Shown: positions 16,633-25,228, counted from the first letter of the stretch. The stretch: 64,000 bases of DNA from JBGAJN01 sp044224905 (GCA_044224905.1 JBGAJN010000001.1:1674001-1738000); one strand, 5' to 3'. Notes: generated from the sequence alone by a model not told the origin. Translations and numbers: made by a program.

Positions 16633-16645
16633 AAATGGTAGTGCC
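16621..16645 (+). promoter_or_regulatory. Expression-platform hairpin abutting the start codon
   Basis: A hairpin with a GAAA loop (TACCA/TGGTA inner stem, GGCGC/GTGCC outer stem, one bulged C) ends at the base before ATG 16646. Its left arm is the same GGCGCC that pairs in the riboswitch pseudoknot, so the two structures compete. With fluoride bound, the outer stem should open and free the initiation region. This gives a translational ON switch; mechanism inferred. Confidence 0.65.
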
Positions 16646-18967
16646 ATGCATACGCGACAAAAATTCTACGCCGGGTCCGTTCTCCTCCCACTGCTGGCTA
16701 TGCTGCCGTTCACCGGCTGCCGGCATTTCGAGCCGCAACCCATCGAACCCGCCCGCAGCCTGGAGAAGCTTGAGCAGCGTTCCCTTGCAGACGCCGGCTT
16801 GAAGCAGTTCGTGCAGTCACGCCTCAAGCGTGAGCCCGTCGCGTGGGATCTCGAAACGCTCACGCTCGCCGCCTTCTACTTCCACCCCGACCTCGATGCC
16901 GCGCGCGCACGCTGGGCCGTGACCGAGGCGGGCAAGGTCACCGCCGGCCAGCGGCCCAATCCCACCCTGAGCGTCAGCCCCGGTTACGACTCGACGACGC
17001 ACATTCCTTCGCCGTGGATTGTTTCCGCGAGCCTCGACGTGCCGATTGAGACGGCCGGAAAACGCAGCAAACGCATCGCGCAGGCGGAGCACCTCTCGCA
17101 GGCGGCGCGGCTGGGCATCGCCTCGACCGCGTGGGAAGTCCGCACGCGCCTGCGTCGCGCATTGCTTGAACTCTGGTCGGCGCAGGAATCCGAAGCGGCC
17201 CTCGCCGCGCAGCACGACGCGCAAAAGGAAATCGTGCGGCTGCTTGAAGGCCAGCGTGACGCCGGTGCCGCCACGCTCTCCGAAGTCACGCGCGAACGCA
17301 TCGCGCTGGAGCAAACGCGCGTCACGTTGCTCGACGCGCAGAACCGCCGCACGACCGCCAGCGTGCAACTCGCCACCGCCCTCGGCGTTCCCTCACGCGC
17401 GCTCGACGGCGTGAAGCTCTCCTTCGATGCCTTCACCCAGCCGCCGGCCGAACTCCCGTCCGCCGAGGCGCGCCACCGCGCGTTGCTCAACCGCGCCGAC
17501 GTGCTCGCCGGTCTCGCCGAATACGCCGCGAGCGAGTCCGCGTTGCAGTTGGAAATCGCCAGGCAGTATCCCGACGTGCATCTCAGCCCCGGCTACCAAT
17601 ACGACCAGGGCGACAACAAGTGGGGCCTCGGCCTTTCCGTCGAACTGCCGGTCCTGAATCAAAATCAAGGCCCCATCGCCGAAGCCGAGGCGCGCCGGCG
17701 CGAGCAGGCCGCGAAGTTCAATTCGCTCCAGGCCCGCGTGCTTGGTGAAATCGAAATCGCCCTTGCCGGTTACGACACCGCGCGCGCCAAACTCGCCGCC
17801 GCCGCGACCGTGATCCAGCAGTTGGACAAACAGGAGCGGCTCACGCAGGGGATGTTCGAGGCCGGCGAAGTCTCGCGGCAGGCCGTTGCCGCCGCGCGCG
17901 TCGAACGCACGACCGCCGCGCTCTCGCAACTCGACGCCCGGCTCAGGGCGCAGGACGCCCTCGGGCAGTTGGAGAACGCCCTGCAACTCCCGTCCGAACT
18001 GGCGACCGCCCCCGAGCAGTCGCCGCGCGCCGAGAAGGCTGAAGCGTCGTCGTTGCTGCGGCTCACGCAGACCATTGCGCTGCCGCACGTGAAGGGCGGC
18101 TTTGACCTCATGGCGATTGATCTCGCCGGCAAGCGGCTGTTTCTCAACGCCGAGGACAACAACACGACGGAAGTCATTGACCTCGCCGCCGGCAAGCTCG
18201 CGCACACCATCACGGACGTGACCGAGCCGAAGTGGGTCGTGTATCGTCCGGAGCTTCACCGGCTCTACATCGCCAACGGCAACGGCAACGTGCGCGTGCT
18301 CAACTCGGATTCATTTGCCACGCAGCGCACGATTGAGTTCAAGGAGAAGGCGAACAATTTGCGCTTCGATGCGAAGACCGGCGAGCTGTTCATCGGCGTC
18401 GGCAAGAAGTTCGGAGCCATTGGCGTCGTGGACACGCGCACCGACGCCATCACGGCGGAGATTCCGCTGGCGAACTTTCCGAAGCAGTTCGAGGTCGAGG
18501 GCAATCTGATCTACGTGAACGTCCCGGCGGCGAATCACGTCGCCGTCGTGGACCGGAAGAAGAAGGCCGTCGTGGCGACGTGGCCCGTGACGGCGGCGAA
18601 GGACAATGTGCCGATGGGTTTCGACCGCGCGCAGCATCGCCTCTTCATCGGCTGCGAGCCGGGCAGGCTGGCGGTGCTCAATTCCACCACGGGCAAGCAG
18701 ATCGCCGCGCTCGACATCGCGCCCGAGCCGGACGGCGTGCATTACGACGCCAAGCGCCGCCGCCTCTACATCTCGTGCGGCGAAGGCTCGATTGACGTGG
18801 TGCGCCAGACCGACGCCGACCATTACGAGTTCGCCGGGCGCGTGCCGACCGCCAAGGGCGCGGCCACGTCGCTCTTCGTGCCGCAACTGGACCAGCTTTT
18901 CCTCGCCGTGCCGCAGCGCGACGGGCAGACCGCCGAACTGCGCGTTTACTCCGTAAATCCCAAATGA
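16646..18967 (+). CDS. TolC-family outer-membrane lipoprotein fused to a YncE-like beta-propeller
   Basis: 773 aa, two parts. Residues ~1-455 are an OEP/TolC lipoprotein: signal MHTRQKFYAGSVLLPLLAML with lipobox FTGC, helical repeats such as LTLAAFYFHPDLDAARARW, and the second-repeat strand LGLSVELPVLNQNQGPIAEA. Residues ~465-773 are a YncE/YVTN-type propeller: GFDLMAIDLAGKRLFLNAE, ELHRLYIANGNGNVRVLNS, GELFIGVGKKFGAIGVVD, HRLFIGCEPGRLAVLNS, RRRLYISCGEGSIDVVR. TolC C-termini lie in the periplasm, so the propeller should sit beside the channel's equatorial zone. First gene after the fluoride riboswitch; its stop overlaps a possible ATG of the adaptor gene. I know of no described role for this fusion. 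Confidence 0.9.
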   Translation: MHTRQKFYAGSVLLPLLAMLPFTGCRHFEPQPIEPARSLEKLEQRSLADAGLKQFVQSRLKREPVAWDLETLTLAAFYFHPDLDAARARWAVTEAGKVTAGQRPNPTLSVSPGYDSTTHIPSPWIVSASLDVPIETAGKRSKRIAQAEHLSQAARLGIASTAWEVRTRLRRALLELWSAQESEAALAAQHDAQKEIVRLLEGQRDAGAATLSEVTRERIALEQTRVTLLDAQNRRTTASVQLATALGVPSRALDGVKLSFDAFTQPPAELPSAEARHRALLNRADVLAGLAEYAASESALQLEIARQYPDVHLSPGYQYDQGDNKWGLGLSVELPVLNQNQGPIAEAEARRREQAAKFNSLQARVLGEIEIALAGYDTARAKLAAAATVIQQLDKQERLTQGMFEAGEVSRQAVAAARVERTTAALSQLDARLRAQDALGQLENALQLPSELATAPEQSPRAEKAEASSLLRLTQTIALPHVKGGFDLMAIDLAGKRLFLNAEDNNTTEVIDLAAGKLAHTITDVTEPKWVVYRPELHRLYIANGNGNVRVLNSDSFATQRTIEFKEKANNLRFDAKTGELFIGVGKKFGAIGVVDTRTDAITAEIPLANFPKQFEVEGNLIYVNVPAANHVAVVDRKKKAVVATWPVTAAKDNVPMGFDRAQHRLFIGCEPGRLAVLNSTTGKQIAALDIAPEPDGVHYDAKRRRLYISCGEGSIDVVRQTDADHYEFAGRVPTAKGAATSLFVPQLDQLFLAVPQRDGQTAELRVYSVNPK

Positions 18968-18999
18968 CCCCGCGACTTTCCCTTTCAACACTCAAACGC

Positions 19000-20070
19000 A
19001 TGAAATCAAATCCACTGTCCGCGTTCGCCATGCTCGTCACGATCGGCGCGCTCGCCCTCACCGGTTGCAAGCCGGCCGCCCACGAGGAGGAGAAGAAGGA
19101 GCCGACCGAAGTCGCCGTGCAGGTCGCCAAGATCACGCGCGCCACGTTGCGCGCGCAGGTCGAGACGTATGGCACCGTCGAGCCGGAACCGGCGGGTGAC
19201 GGCAAACCCGCCGGCGCGGCGCGGCTCGCGGCCCCGGCCGCGGGCATCGTCCTGGCCGTGCCGGTGAAGGAAGGCGCGCACGTCGAGGCGGGCGCCGTCA
19301 TTGTGCGGCTCGATGACCGCGTTGCAGTCGCGATGGTGGACAAGGCGCGCAACGCGATGACGTTCGCCGAGCAGCTCGTCGCGCGGCAGACCAAACTCAA
19401 GGCCGTTGAGGGCACTTCGGAGAAGGCCATTCAGGAAGCCGCGCAGCAGCTCGCCGCCGCCAGGTCCGAACTCGCCGCCGCGCAGGCGCAGCTTGCGCTC
19501 GTGCAGCTCACGACGCCGCTCGCGGGAACGGTGGCGCGCATCAACGTCCAGCCCGGACAGGCCGTGGACTTGAACACCGTCGTCGCCGAAGTCGTGGACA
19601 CCGGCCGCCTGGTGGTCAACGCCAGCGTTCCCGCAGCGGAAGCCGCCGCGCTCAAGTCCGGACAGACGGCGGAAGTGTTCATCGAGAACAGCGACAAGCC
19701 CGCGACCGCGAGCGTCTCGTTCGTCAGCCCCTCCGTTGACGCCAAGACCGGTGCGGCGCTCGTGCGCCTGACGGTTCCGGCGGACCTCGGATTGCGTCCC
19801 GGCCAGTTTGTCCGCGTGCGCATCGTGAGCGAGGAACGCGCCGGGCGTCTCGCTGTTCCGTTGGCGAGCATTGTCACAGATGTTGAGGGACACAGCGTCA
19901 TCGCGCTGGTGGAAGGCGACAAGGCCACGCAGAAAACCGTGAAGACCGGCACGCGCGACGGCGATCTCGTGGAAGTCGAGGGCGAGGGATTGAAGGAGGG
20001 CGACACCGTCGTGACCGTCGGCGCCTACGGACTGCCCAAGGAGACGAAGGTTCGCGTGCTCAAACCCTGA
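19000..20070 (+). CDS. RND periplasmic adaptor lipoprotein (membrane-fusion protein)
   Basis: 356 aa. Signal MKSNPLSAFAMLVTIGALAL with lipobox LTGC. A barrel-sandwich half (APAAGIVLAVPVKEGAHVEA, residues ~70-95) is followed by a short hairpin (QEAAQQLAAARSELAAAQAQ at ~140-160), then the second lipoyl half (TTPLAGTVARINVQPGQAVD) and the beta-barrel/MPD (RPGQFVRVRI, GRLAVPLASIVTDVEGHSV, LKEGDTVVTVGAYGLP). A full architecture, unlike the two short adaptors in the metal operon. An alternative ATG at 18964 overlaps the previous stop (ATGA) and would add 12 residues; the start used gives the better lipoprotein signal. It links the TolC-propeller to the RND pump that follows after 27 nt. Confidence 0.92.
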   Translation: MKSNPLSAFAMLVTIGALALTGCKPAAHEEEKKEPTEVAVQVAKITRATLRAQVETYGTVEPEPAGDGKPAGAARLAAPAAGIVLAVPVKEGAHVEAGAVIVRLDDRVAVAMVDKARNAMTFAEQLVARQTKLKAVEGTSEKAIQEAAQQLAAARSELAAAQAQLALVQLTTPLAGTVARINVQPGQAVDLNTVVAEVVDTGRLVVNASVPAAEAAALKSGQTAEVFIENSDKPATASVSFVSPSVDAKTGAALVRLTVPADLGLRPGQFVRVRIVSEERAGRLAVPLASIVTDVEGHSVIALVEGDKATQKTVKTGTRDGDLVEVEGEGLKEGDTVVTVGAYGLPKETKVRVLKP

Positions 20071-20097
20071 GCGGCCCTTGCGCAAAAGCTTCAACGC

Positions 20098-23000
20098 ATG
20101 AAAACAGGCAACCTTTCGTCCCTCGGCCGCTTCGCCACGCACCACGCGCTGTCCATCACGTTCATCGCGCTCGCACTCTGCTTCGCGGGCATCTACGCGG
20201 CGTTGAACATGCCGTCCTCGGTCTTTCCGCAGACCAATTTCCCGCGCGTCGTCATCCTCGTGGACAACGGCGTGATGCCCGGCGACGAAATGATGGCCAC
20301 CATCACGCGCCCCATCGAGGAGGCGATGAAGGACATTCCCGGCGCGGTGACGATCCGTTCGGCCACGGGCCGCGGCTCCGCGGAAGTCAGCGTCTTCTTC
20401 AACTGGCACGTGGACATGATCCAGTCCGAGCTTTACGTGCTGGGCCGCCTCTCGCAAATCCGCTCCACGCTTCCCGCGACCGCGACCACAACCACCTGGC
20501 GGCTTACGTTCTCCGCGTTCCCCATCATCGGCGTGAGCCTCACCAGCCCGACGCGCGACATCACGTCGCTTTGGGAAACCGCGCGCTACACCCTCAAGCC
20601 GCGCTTCCTCCGCATTCCCGGCGTGGCGCGCGTGGACCTCGTTGGCGGACGCACGCCCGAATATCACGTCATCGTGGACCCGGTGAAGCTGCTCGCCGCG
20701 AACCTCAGTCTCGCGCAGATCACCGGCGCCCTCACGAAAAACAACCTCATCGCGCCCGCCGGGATGCACGAGGAGAACTATCACCTTTACCTCACCACCG
20801 TGGACGGCCGCGTGCATTCGGCCGAGGACATCGGCAACGTGGTCGTCACCGTCACCGATGCCCACCCGATCCGCGTGAAGGATTTCGCGCGCGTCGAGCG
20901 CGGGCCGGAGCCGGTGTTCAACGTCGTCACGGCCGAGGGTGTCAACGCCGTGCTGGTCAATGTCCGCAGCCAGCCCGACGGCAGCACGCTCGAAATCGCC
21001 GACGCCTTGCAGAAGGAAATGCGCGCGCTCAAGGGCGAACTGCCGCCCGACATGAAGCTCGCGTTTTTCTATGACCAGTCCGTGCTCGTCAGCGAATCGG
21101 TCAAAAGCGTGTGGGAGGCGATTCTCTTCGGCCTCATCCTTTCGGTGGTCATCATCTACCTCTTCCTCAAAAACTGGGGCACGACGCTGACCGCCATCGT
21201 GGTCATTCCCGTCACGGTCCTCGTGACCATCGTCGCGATGAAGCTGCTCGGCATGAGTTACAACCTCATGACTCTCGGCGGCATCGCCGCGGCCATCGGC
21301 CTCGTGATTGACGACGCCATCGTGGTCGTGGAGGCGATTTACGCCAAGATCGCCGCCGGCCGCGGACGGATCGAAGGCATCCAGGAAGCCATCGGCGAAA
21401 TCTTCCATCCGCTCGTCGGCTCCACGCTCACGCCCGTGGTCGTGTTCCTTCCGCTCGCGTTCCTCGACGGACTTGCCGGCGTGTTCTTCCGCGCGCTCGC
21501 CATGACGATGGTCGTGTCGCTGCTCACGTCGCTCGTGCTCGCCATCACGCTCACGCCGTCGCTCGCCGCGTGGTTCATCCGCGACCGCGAACATCTCGTC
21601 CACGGCCACGCGCCCAAGGATGTCGAAGGCGGCTTCCTGCTGACGCGGCTCATCCGGCTTTACGAAATCGCCGTGCGCGCCGCCCTGCGGCTGCGCTGGC
21701 TGACGTTGCTCGCGTGCGGCGGCGTCGCGGTGGCGGGTGTCCTCATTTGCAACCACCTCGAATCCGACTTCCTGCCCGCGCTCGACGAGGGCGGCATGGT
21801 CATTGACTACAAGGCCCCCAGCGGCACGAGTCTCACGGAAACTTCGCGCCAGCTTTTGCAGGCCGAGGAAATCCTGCGCGCCACGCCCGAAGTTGAAAGC
21901 TACTCGCGCCGCACCGGCGCACGGCTGGCGCTCGCCATCGCCGAGCCGCACACGGGCGACTTTCTCGTCAAGCTCAGGCACGACCGCAAGCGCTCGACCG
22001 ACGAGGTGCTTGACGAATTGCGCCACAAGTTTCTGAAAACCATCCCCGGCGTGGATTGGGATTTGCACGGCATCCTGGGCGACCTCATCGGCGACCTCAC
22101 GTGGTCGCCCAAGCCGATTGAAATTAAACTCATCTCCACCGACCTCGCGTGGCTCAAGAAGAAGGCCGCGGAAATCGAGGAGGGCATCAAGAAGGTGAAG
22201 GGCATCGTGGACACCTTCGACGGCCTCATGGCGACCGGCAACGCCCTCAACCTCCGCGTCCGCTATGCCGAGGCGCAGCGCTTCGGCCTCACTGCGAACG
22301 ACATCGCCGCCGCGCTCAACACCGCGTTGCTGGGCGAGACGGCTTCCAACGTCCTCGAAGGCGACCGCGTCGTCAGCATCCGCGTGCTTGTGGACAAGGC
22401 GCGCCTCGGCACCGTCGCCGCCATCCGCGACCTGCCCATCCGCACACCGACCGGCGTCACAGTAAAGCTTTCGCAGGTGGCGGACGTGGTCGAGGAACCC
22501 GGCCAGATCGAATTGCGCCGCGAAGACCTCCGGCAGCTTGTCGGCGTCACGGCCCGCCTTGAAGGCCGCGACCTCGGCGGCGCGATGAACGAAATCCGCG
22601 CCAAGCTCGCGGAGGACAAATCACTGCCGGCCGGCAGCGTCGAATTCGGCGGGCTTTACCAGCAGCAACAGGAGTCTTTCCGCAATTTGCTCTTCGTCCT
22701 CGTCATGGCAATTTTCCTCGTGTTCACCGTGCTGCTCGTGGAGTTCCGTTCCTTCGCCGAGCCGGTGGCGATTGTCTTCGGCGCGGTGCTCGCGCTCTTC
22801 GGCACCGTGCTTGCGCTCTGGCTCACGCACACCACGCTCAACATCGTAAGCTTCCTCGGCGCGATCATCGGCGTCGGCATCGTCGCCAAGAACGGCATCC
22901 TCATGCTCGACTTCGTGGAGCACTTGCGCGCCGAGGGCTTGAGCCTGGAGGAGGCGCTCGTGCGCTCCGGCCATCGCCGCCTCCGTCCGGTGCTCATGAC

Positions 23001-23211
23001 TTCACTGGCGGCGGGCCTCGGAATGCTGCCGCTCGCGTGGGGCGTCGGCAGCGGCGCGGACATGCTCAAGCCGCTGGCCATCGCCGTCATTGGCGCGCTG
23101 TGCGTCTCGGTCCTGCTTTCGCTCATCGCAACGCCCGTCGTGTATTTCCTCCTCACATCCTTCCGGCGCCCGTCACCCAAGCAGGCGCCCGCGAACGCCA
23201 CGGCCCCATGA
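20098..23211 (+). CDS. RND efflux pump permease (AcrB-superfamily)
   Basis: 1,037-aa RND protomer, complete. N-terminal TM1 (HALSITFIALALCFAGIYAA) leads into MPSSVFPQTNFPRVV, the porter start. TM4 has GLVIDDAIVVVEAIYAKI, the double Asp of hydrophobe/amphiphile-type pumps, not the DFG...DGA set of the CzcA pumps in this window, so it is not a standard divalent-metal pump. The closing helices show GIVAKNGILMLDFVEHLRAE and RLRPVLMTSLAAGLGMLPLA. It stands between an adaptor gene (27 nt upstream) and fluC (ATGA overlap), inside the fluoride-riboswitch operon. Substrate unknown; export of fluoride complexes or of compounds met with fluoride are possibilities, both speculative. Confidence 0.95.
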   Translation: MKTGNLSSLGRFATHHALSITFIALALCFAGIYAALNMPSSVFPQTNFPRVVILVDNGVMPGDEMMATITRPIEEAMKDIPGAVTIRSATGRGSAEVSVFFNWHVDMIQSELYVLGRLSQIRSTLPATATTTTWRLTFSAFPIIGVSLTSPTRDITSLWETARYTLKPRFLRIPGVARVDLVGGRTPEYHVIVDPVKLLAANLSLAQITGALTKNNLIAPAGMHEENYHLYLTTVDGRVHSAEDIGNVVVTVTDAHPIRVKDFARVERGPEPVFNVVTAEGVNAVLVNVRSQPDGSTLEIADALQKEMRALKGELPPDMKLAFFYDQSVLVSESVKSVWEAILFGLILSVVIIYLFLKNWGTTLTAIVVIPVTVLVTIVAMKLLGMSYNLMTLGGIAAAIGLVIDDAIVVVEAIYAKIAAGRGRIEGIQEAIGEIFHPLVGSTLTPVVVFLPLAFLDGLAGVFFRALAMTMVVSLLTSLVLAITLTPSLAAWFIRDREHLVHGHAPKDVEGGFLLTRLIRLYEIAVRAALRLRWLTLLACGGVAVAGVLICNHLESDFLPALDEGGMVIDYKAPSGTSLTETSRQLLQAEEILRATPEVESYSRRTGARLALAIAEPHTGDFLVKLRHDRKRSTDEVLDELRHKFLKTIPGVDWDLHGILGDLIGDLTWSPKPIEIKLISTDLAWLKKKAAEIEEGIKKVKGIVDTFDGLMATGNALNLRVRYAEAQRFGLTANDIAAALNTALLGETASNVLEGDRVVSIRVLVDKARLGTVAAIRDLPIRTPTGVTVKLSQVADVVEEPGQIELRREDLRQLVGVTARLEGRDLGGAMNEIRAKLAEDKSLPAGSVEFGGLYQQQQESFRNLLFVLVMAIFLVFTVLLVEFRSFAEPVAIVFGAVLALFGTVLALWLTHTTLNIVSFLGAIIGVGIVAKNGILMLDFVEHLRAEGLSLEEALVRSGHRRLRPVLMTSLAAGLGMLPLAWGVGSGADMLKPLAIAVIGALCVSVLLSLIATPVVYFLLTSFRRPSPKQAPANATAP

Positions 23212-23603
23212 CCGCACTCTGGATATTTCTCGGCGGTGGTTTGGGCAGTCTGCTCCGGTGGTGGTGCTCCGGGTTTGTCGCCCGGCATTTCGGCGAGACG
23301 TTTCCGTGGGGCACGCTCATCGTGAACATCACCGGCTCCTTCGTCATCGGCTTGTTCGCCACGCTCAGCGACCCGGAAGGCCGTTGGTTGGTTGCGCCTT
23401 CGTTCCGCACCTTCTTCATGGTCGGCATCTGCGGCGGCTACACCACGTTCTCCTCGTTCAGCCTGCAAACGCTCAATCTCGCGCGCGACGGCGAATGGCT
23501 TTATGCGGGCGCGAACGCCGTGCTCTCCCTCGTGCTTTGCCTCGCCGCCGTCTGGCTCGGCCACGTGCTCGCGTTGAGCCTCATGCCCGCCAAAGGAAAC
23601 TGA
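23208..23603 (+). CDS. crcB: Fluoride ion channel FluC/CrcB
   Basis: 131-aa, four-helix Fluc channel that lets cytoplasmic fluoride leak out as a dual-topology dimer. Motifs: GGGLGSLLRW near the N-terminus, the conserved Asn in TLIVNITGSFVIGLFA (helix 2), and GGYTTFSSFSLQTL (helix 3 Phe-box and Na+ site region). The ATG overlaps the RND pump stop (ATGA), so the start is fixed by translational coupling and no separate riboswitch exists here. It confirms the meaning of the fluoride riboswitch 6.6 kb upstream. Confidence 0.96.
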   Translation: MTALWIFLGGGLGSLLRWWCSGFVARHFGETFPWGTLIVNITGSFVIGLFATLSDPEGRWLVAPSFRTFFMVGICGGYTTFSSFSLQTLNLARDGEWLYAGANAVLSLVLCLAAVWLGHVLALSLMPAKGN

Positions 23604-23604
23604 C

Positions 23605-23949
23605 ATGCAAATTCCCCACGAAGCCGTCCTCCTCCGTATCTTCCTCGGCGAAAGCGACCGCTGGGAACACCGCCCGCTCTACGAAGCCATCGTCCTCAAG
23701 GCGCGCGAAATGCACCTCGCAGGCGCAACCGTGCTGCGCGGTCCGATGGGCTTCGGCAAATCCAGCCGTCTCCACACCACCAAGATTCTCCGGCTCTCCA
23801 TGGACTTGCCGCTCGTGATCGAAATCGTGGACAGCGACGAGAAGATTCAGCAATTCCTCCCCGTGCTGGACACGATGCTTGGCGGCGGTCTCGTCACGCT
23901 GGAGCAGGTCAAGGTGATCGAGTATCGCGGCAAGGAACCCGCCGCTTGA
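23605..23949 (+). CDS. DUF190 (P-II-like fold) protein
   Basis: 114 aa of the DUF190 family, whose members have a ferredoxin-like fold related to P-II and CutA. Recognisable pieces are LLRIFLGESDRWEHRPLYEA, LAGATVLRGPMGFGKSS and LPLVIEIVDSDEKI. DUF190 genes commonly sit beside crcB, as here (1 nt gap), and a regulatory or nucleotide-binding role in fluoride response is suspected. Last gene of the fluoride operon. Confidence 0.9.
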   Translation: MQIPHEAVLLRIFLGESDRWEHRPLYEAIVLKAREMHLAGATVLRGPMGFGKSSRLHTTKILRLSMDLPLVIEIVDSDEKIQQFLPVLDTMLGGGLVTLEQVKVIEYRGKEPAA

Positions 23950-23980
23950 CGGACGGAGCACGGGCGCGCGTCAGGCCGCA

Positions 23981-24030
23981 GACCGAGCAGCGTTTTAGCT
24001 ATTTCCGTCTCCAGAGGAGTGCATTAACAG
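23981..24030 (+). pseudogene. Methyltransferase gene remnant (3' end only)
   Basis: This ~50-bp stretch matches the last codons of the methyltransferase gene at 31128-31742 (EQRFSYFRFQWRA), with an early stop after EQRF. It stands the same short distance upstream of DUF3147 copy 2 as the intact gene does upstream of copy 3. It is the leftover of a methyltransferase-DUF3147 pair. Confidence 0.65.
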
Positions 24031-24090
24031 CCGCTGCCCGCCTGCGCCTCCCGCGCGCGTAAAAACCGAACCTTCAACCCCTGCCAACAC

Positions 24091-24450
24091 ATGACCCTCA
24101 AACTCATCCTCAAATACCTCCTCAGCGCGGGTGTCATCACGCTCGTCAGCGAAGTGGTTCGCCGCAATGACCGCGCGGGCGCGCTACTCGCGAGCCTGCC
24201 GTTCGTCAGCGTCATCACGCTCTTCTGGGTTTACTACGAGAGCGCGCCCGCGCAGCGGTTGCAGAAGACCGGCGACCACATGTTCTACATCTTCTGGTAT
24301 GTGCTCCCCACGCTGCCCATGTTCCTGCTTTTCCCGTGGTTCCAAAAACAATGGGGCTTCTACGGCGCGCTCGGTGCGGGCGCGGCGCTCACCGTCGCGC
24401 TCTTTGCCGCGTTGCGCTTGGGCGCAGCCCGGTTCGGACTCGTGCTCTGA
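24091..24450 (+). CDS. DUF3147-like membrane protein, copy 2
   Basis: 119 aa, differing from copy 1 (16065) only by Ala for Gly in YYESAPxQRL. Four membrane segments; function unknown. The near-identity of copies 1 and 2, and shared sequence past the stop codon, point to recent duplication or gene conversion. It is followed tail-to-tail by the broken DUF302 gene on the minus strand. Confidence 0.8.
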   Translation: MTLKLILKYLLSAGVITLVSEVVRRNDRAGALLASLPFVSVITLFWVYYESAPAQRLQKTGDHMFYIFWYVLPTLPMFLLFPWFQKQWGFYGALGAGAALTVALFAALRLGAARFGLVL

Positions 24451-24463
24451 CGTGAGGGCGTCA

Positions 24464-24746
24464 GGCCGCCGCGTCGTGCATGATCTTCACGATCGTCGCT
24501 TCGACCTCGCGCGCGACCGGTTCGAGTCCCGGTGCGTTGAACATCGCCAGCAGAACCGAGGGCTTCAGCGTGGCCAGCGTCGTCTTGCCGTTCTCCTCAT
24601 AAATCGAAATCCGGCACGGCAGCGCCGTGGACAGCGCCATGTTCTGGTCGAGCACCTTCTTGGCCTGCTGTGGCTGGCACACTTCAAAGATCAGGCACTC
24701 GTGCGCGAACTGACGGTTTTAGCGGTGGTGATGGTGAGCAGCATGG
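24464..24746 (-). pseudogene. DUF302 gene broken by a 100-bp internal deletion
   Basis: Compared with the intact DUF302 gene at 30225-30626, this copy keeps the start region (around 24722-24746) and the 3' half (24464-24721). It lacks exactly the bases equivalent to 30493-30592: the sequence jumps from GTGCGCGAAC straight to TGACGGTTTT. One hundred bases is not a multiple of three, so the frame is lost. An internal ATG (MCQPQQAKKVL at 24682) could still give a 73-aa fragment. The 2-base repeat AC at the ends suggests slippage or end-joining. Confidence 0.85.
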
Positions 24747-24751
24747 GGTTC

Positions 24752-25228
24752 CTATTTCTGATTCCGGGGATCGTCGGCGGGATTGACGTATTGAATGGAC
24801 CAAGGCCCCTGGCCGTGAAATTGAACCACCGTCTCGCCCTTCACCCAGACGAAGTGCTTCATGCCCGCCTCCCAGAAGCCATACGTGCCTGCGGGCATCG
24901 CCTGCGTGGCCAGCGGGTCGAACTTCTCGCCCATGCCGATGTTGAACGTTCCGGCAATCACCGTGACACGCTCCGTCTTCGGATGCGTATGGGGCGGGAT
25001 GCGAAAGCCGTCCGGCACCTTCACGCGGAACACGAACGGCCCTTCCTTCGTCGGGTCTCCCTCCAGCACGGCGATCTGTGCGCCCTTGGGCAGCGAGGGC
25101 GGCCCCGCCTTCCATTCGATCTTGCTCATGGGATGAAGCTGAATTCCCATCGTGCCATGTTCGGCCGCGCGGAGCGGCAGCGTGAGCAGCGCGAGGACAG
25201 ACAGCGAAACCAGGAGGGATGTTTTCAT
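24752..25228 (-). CDS. Secreted cupin-domain protein
   Basis: 158 aa, signal peptide MKTSLLVSLSVLALLTLPL ending RAA. A single cupin follows, with the metal-binding motif PPHTHPKTERVTVIAG (two His and Glu of cupin motif 1, residues ~78-90) and motif 2 around GMKHFVWVKGE. It probably binds a divalent metal in the periplasm; enzymatic activity is unknown. The stop lies a few bases before the broken DUF302 gene, and the orphan modA lies upstream across a chrA remnant. Confidence 0.8.
   Translation of the reverse strand: MKTSLLVSLSVLALLTLPLRAAEHGTMGIQLHPMSKIEWKAGPPSLPKGAQIAVLEGDPTKEGPFVFRVKVPDGFRIPPHTHPKTERVTVIAGTFNIGMGEKFDPLATQAMPAGTYGFWEAGMKHFVWVKGETVVQFHGQGPWSIQYVNPADDPRNQK

Noticed and set aside
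19006..22068. A 1,020-codon open frame on the minus strand
   Set aside because: It lies opposite the adaptor and RND pump genes of the fluoride operon, is His/Arg/Asp/Glu-rich and shows no known fold. The opposite strand has clear family motifs.
23150..23210. A second fluoride riboswitch directly ahead of fluC
   Set aside because: fluC starts inside the stop codon of the RND gene (ATGA), leaving no leader; the only aptamer-like sequence is at 16561.
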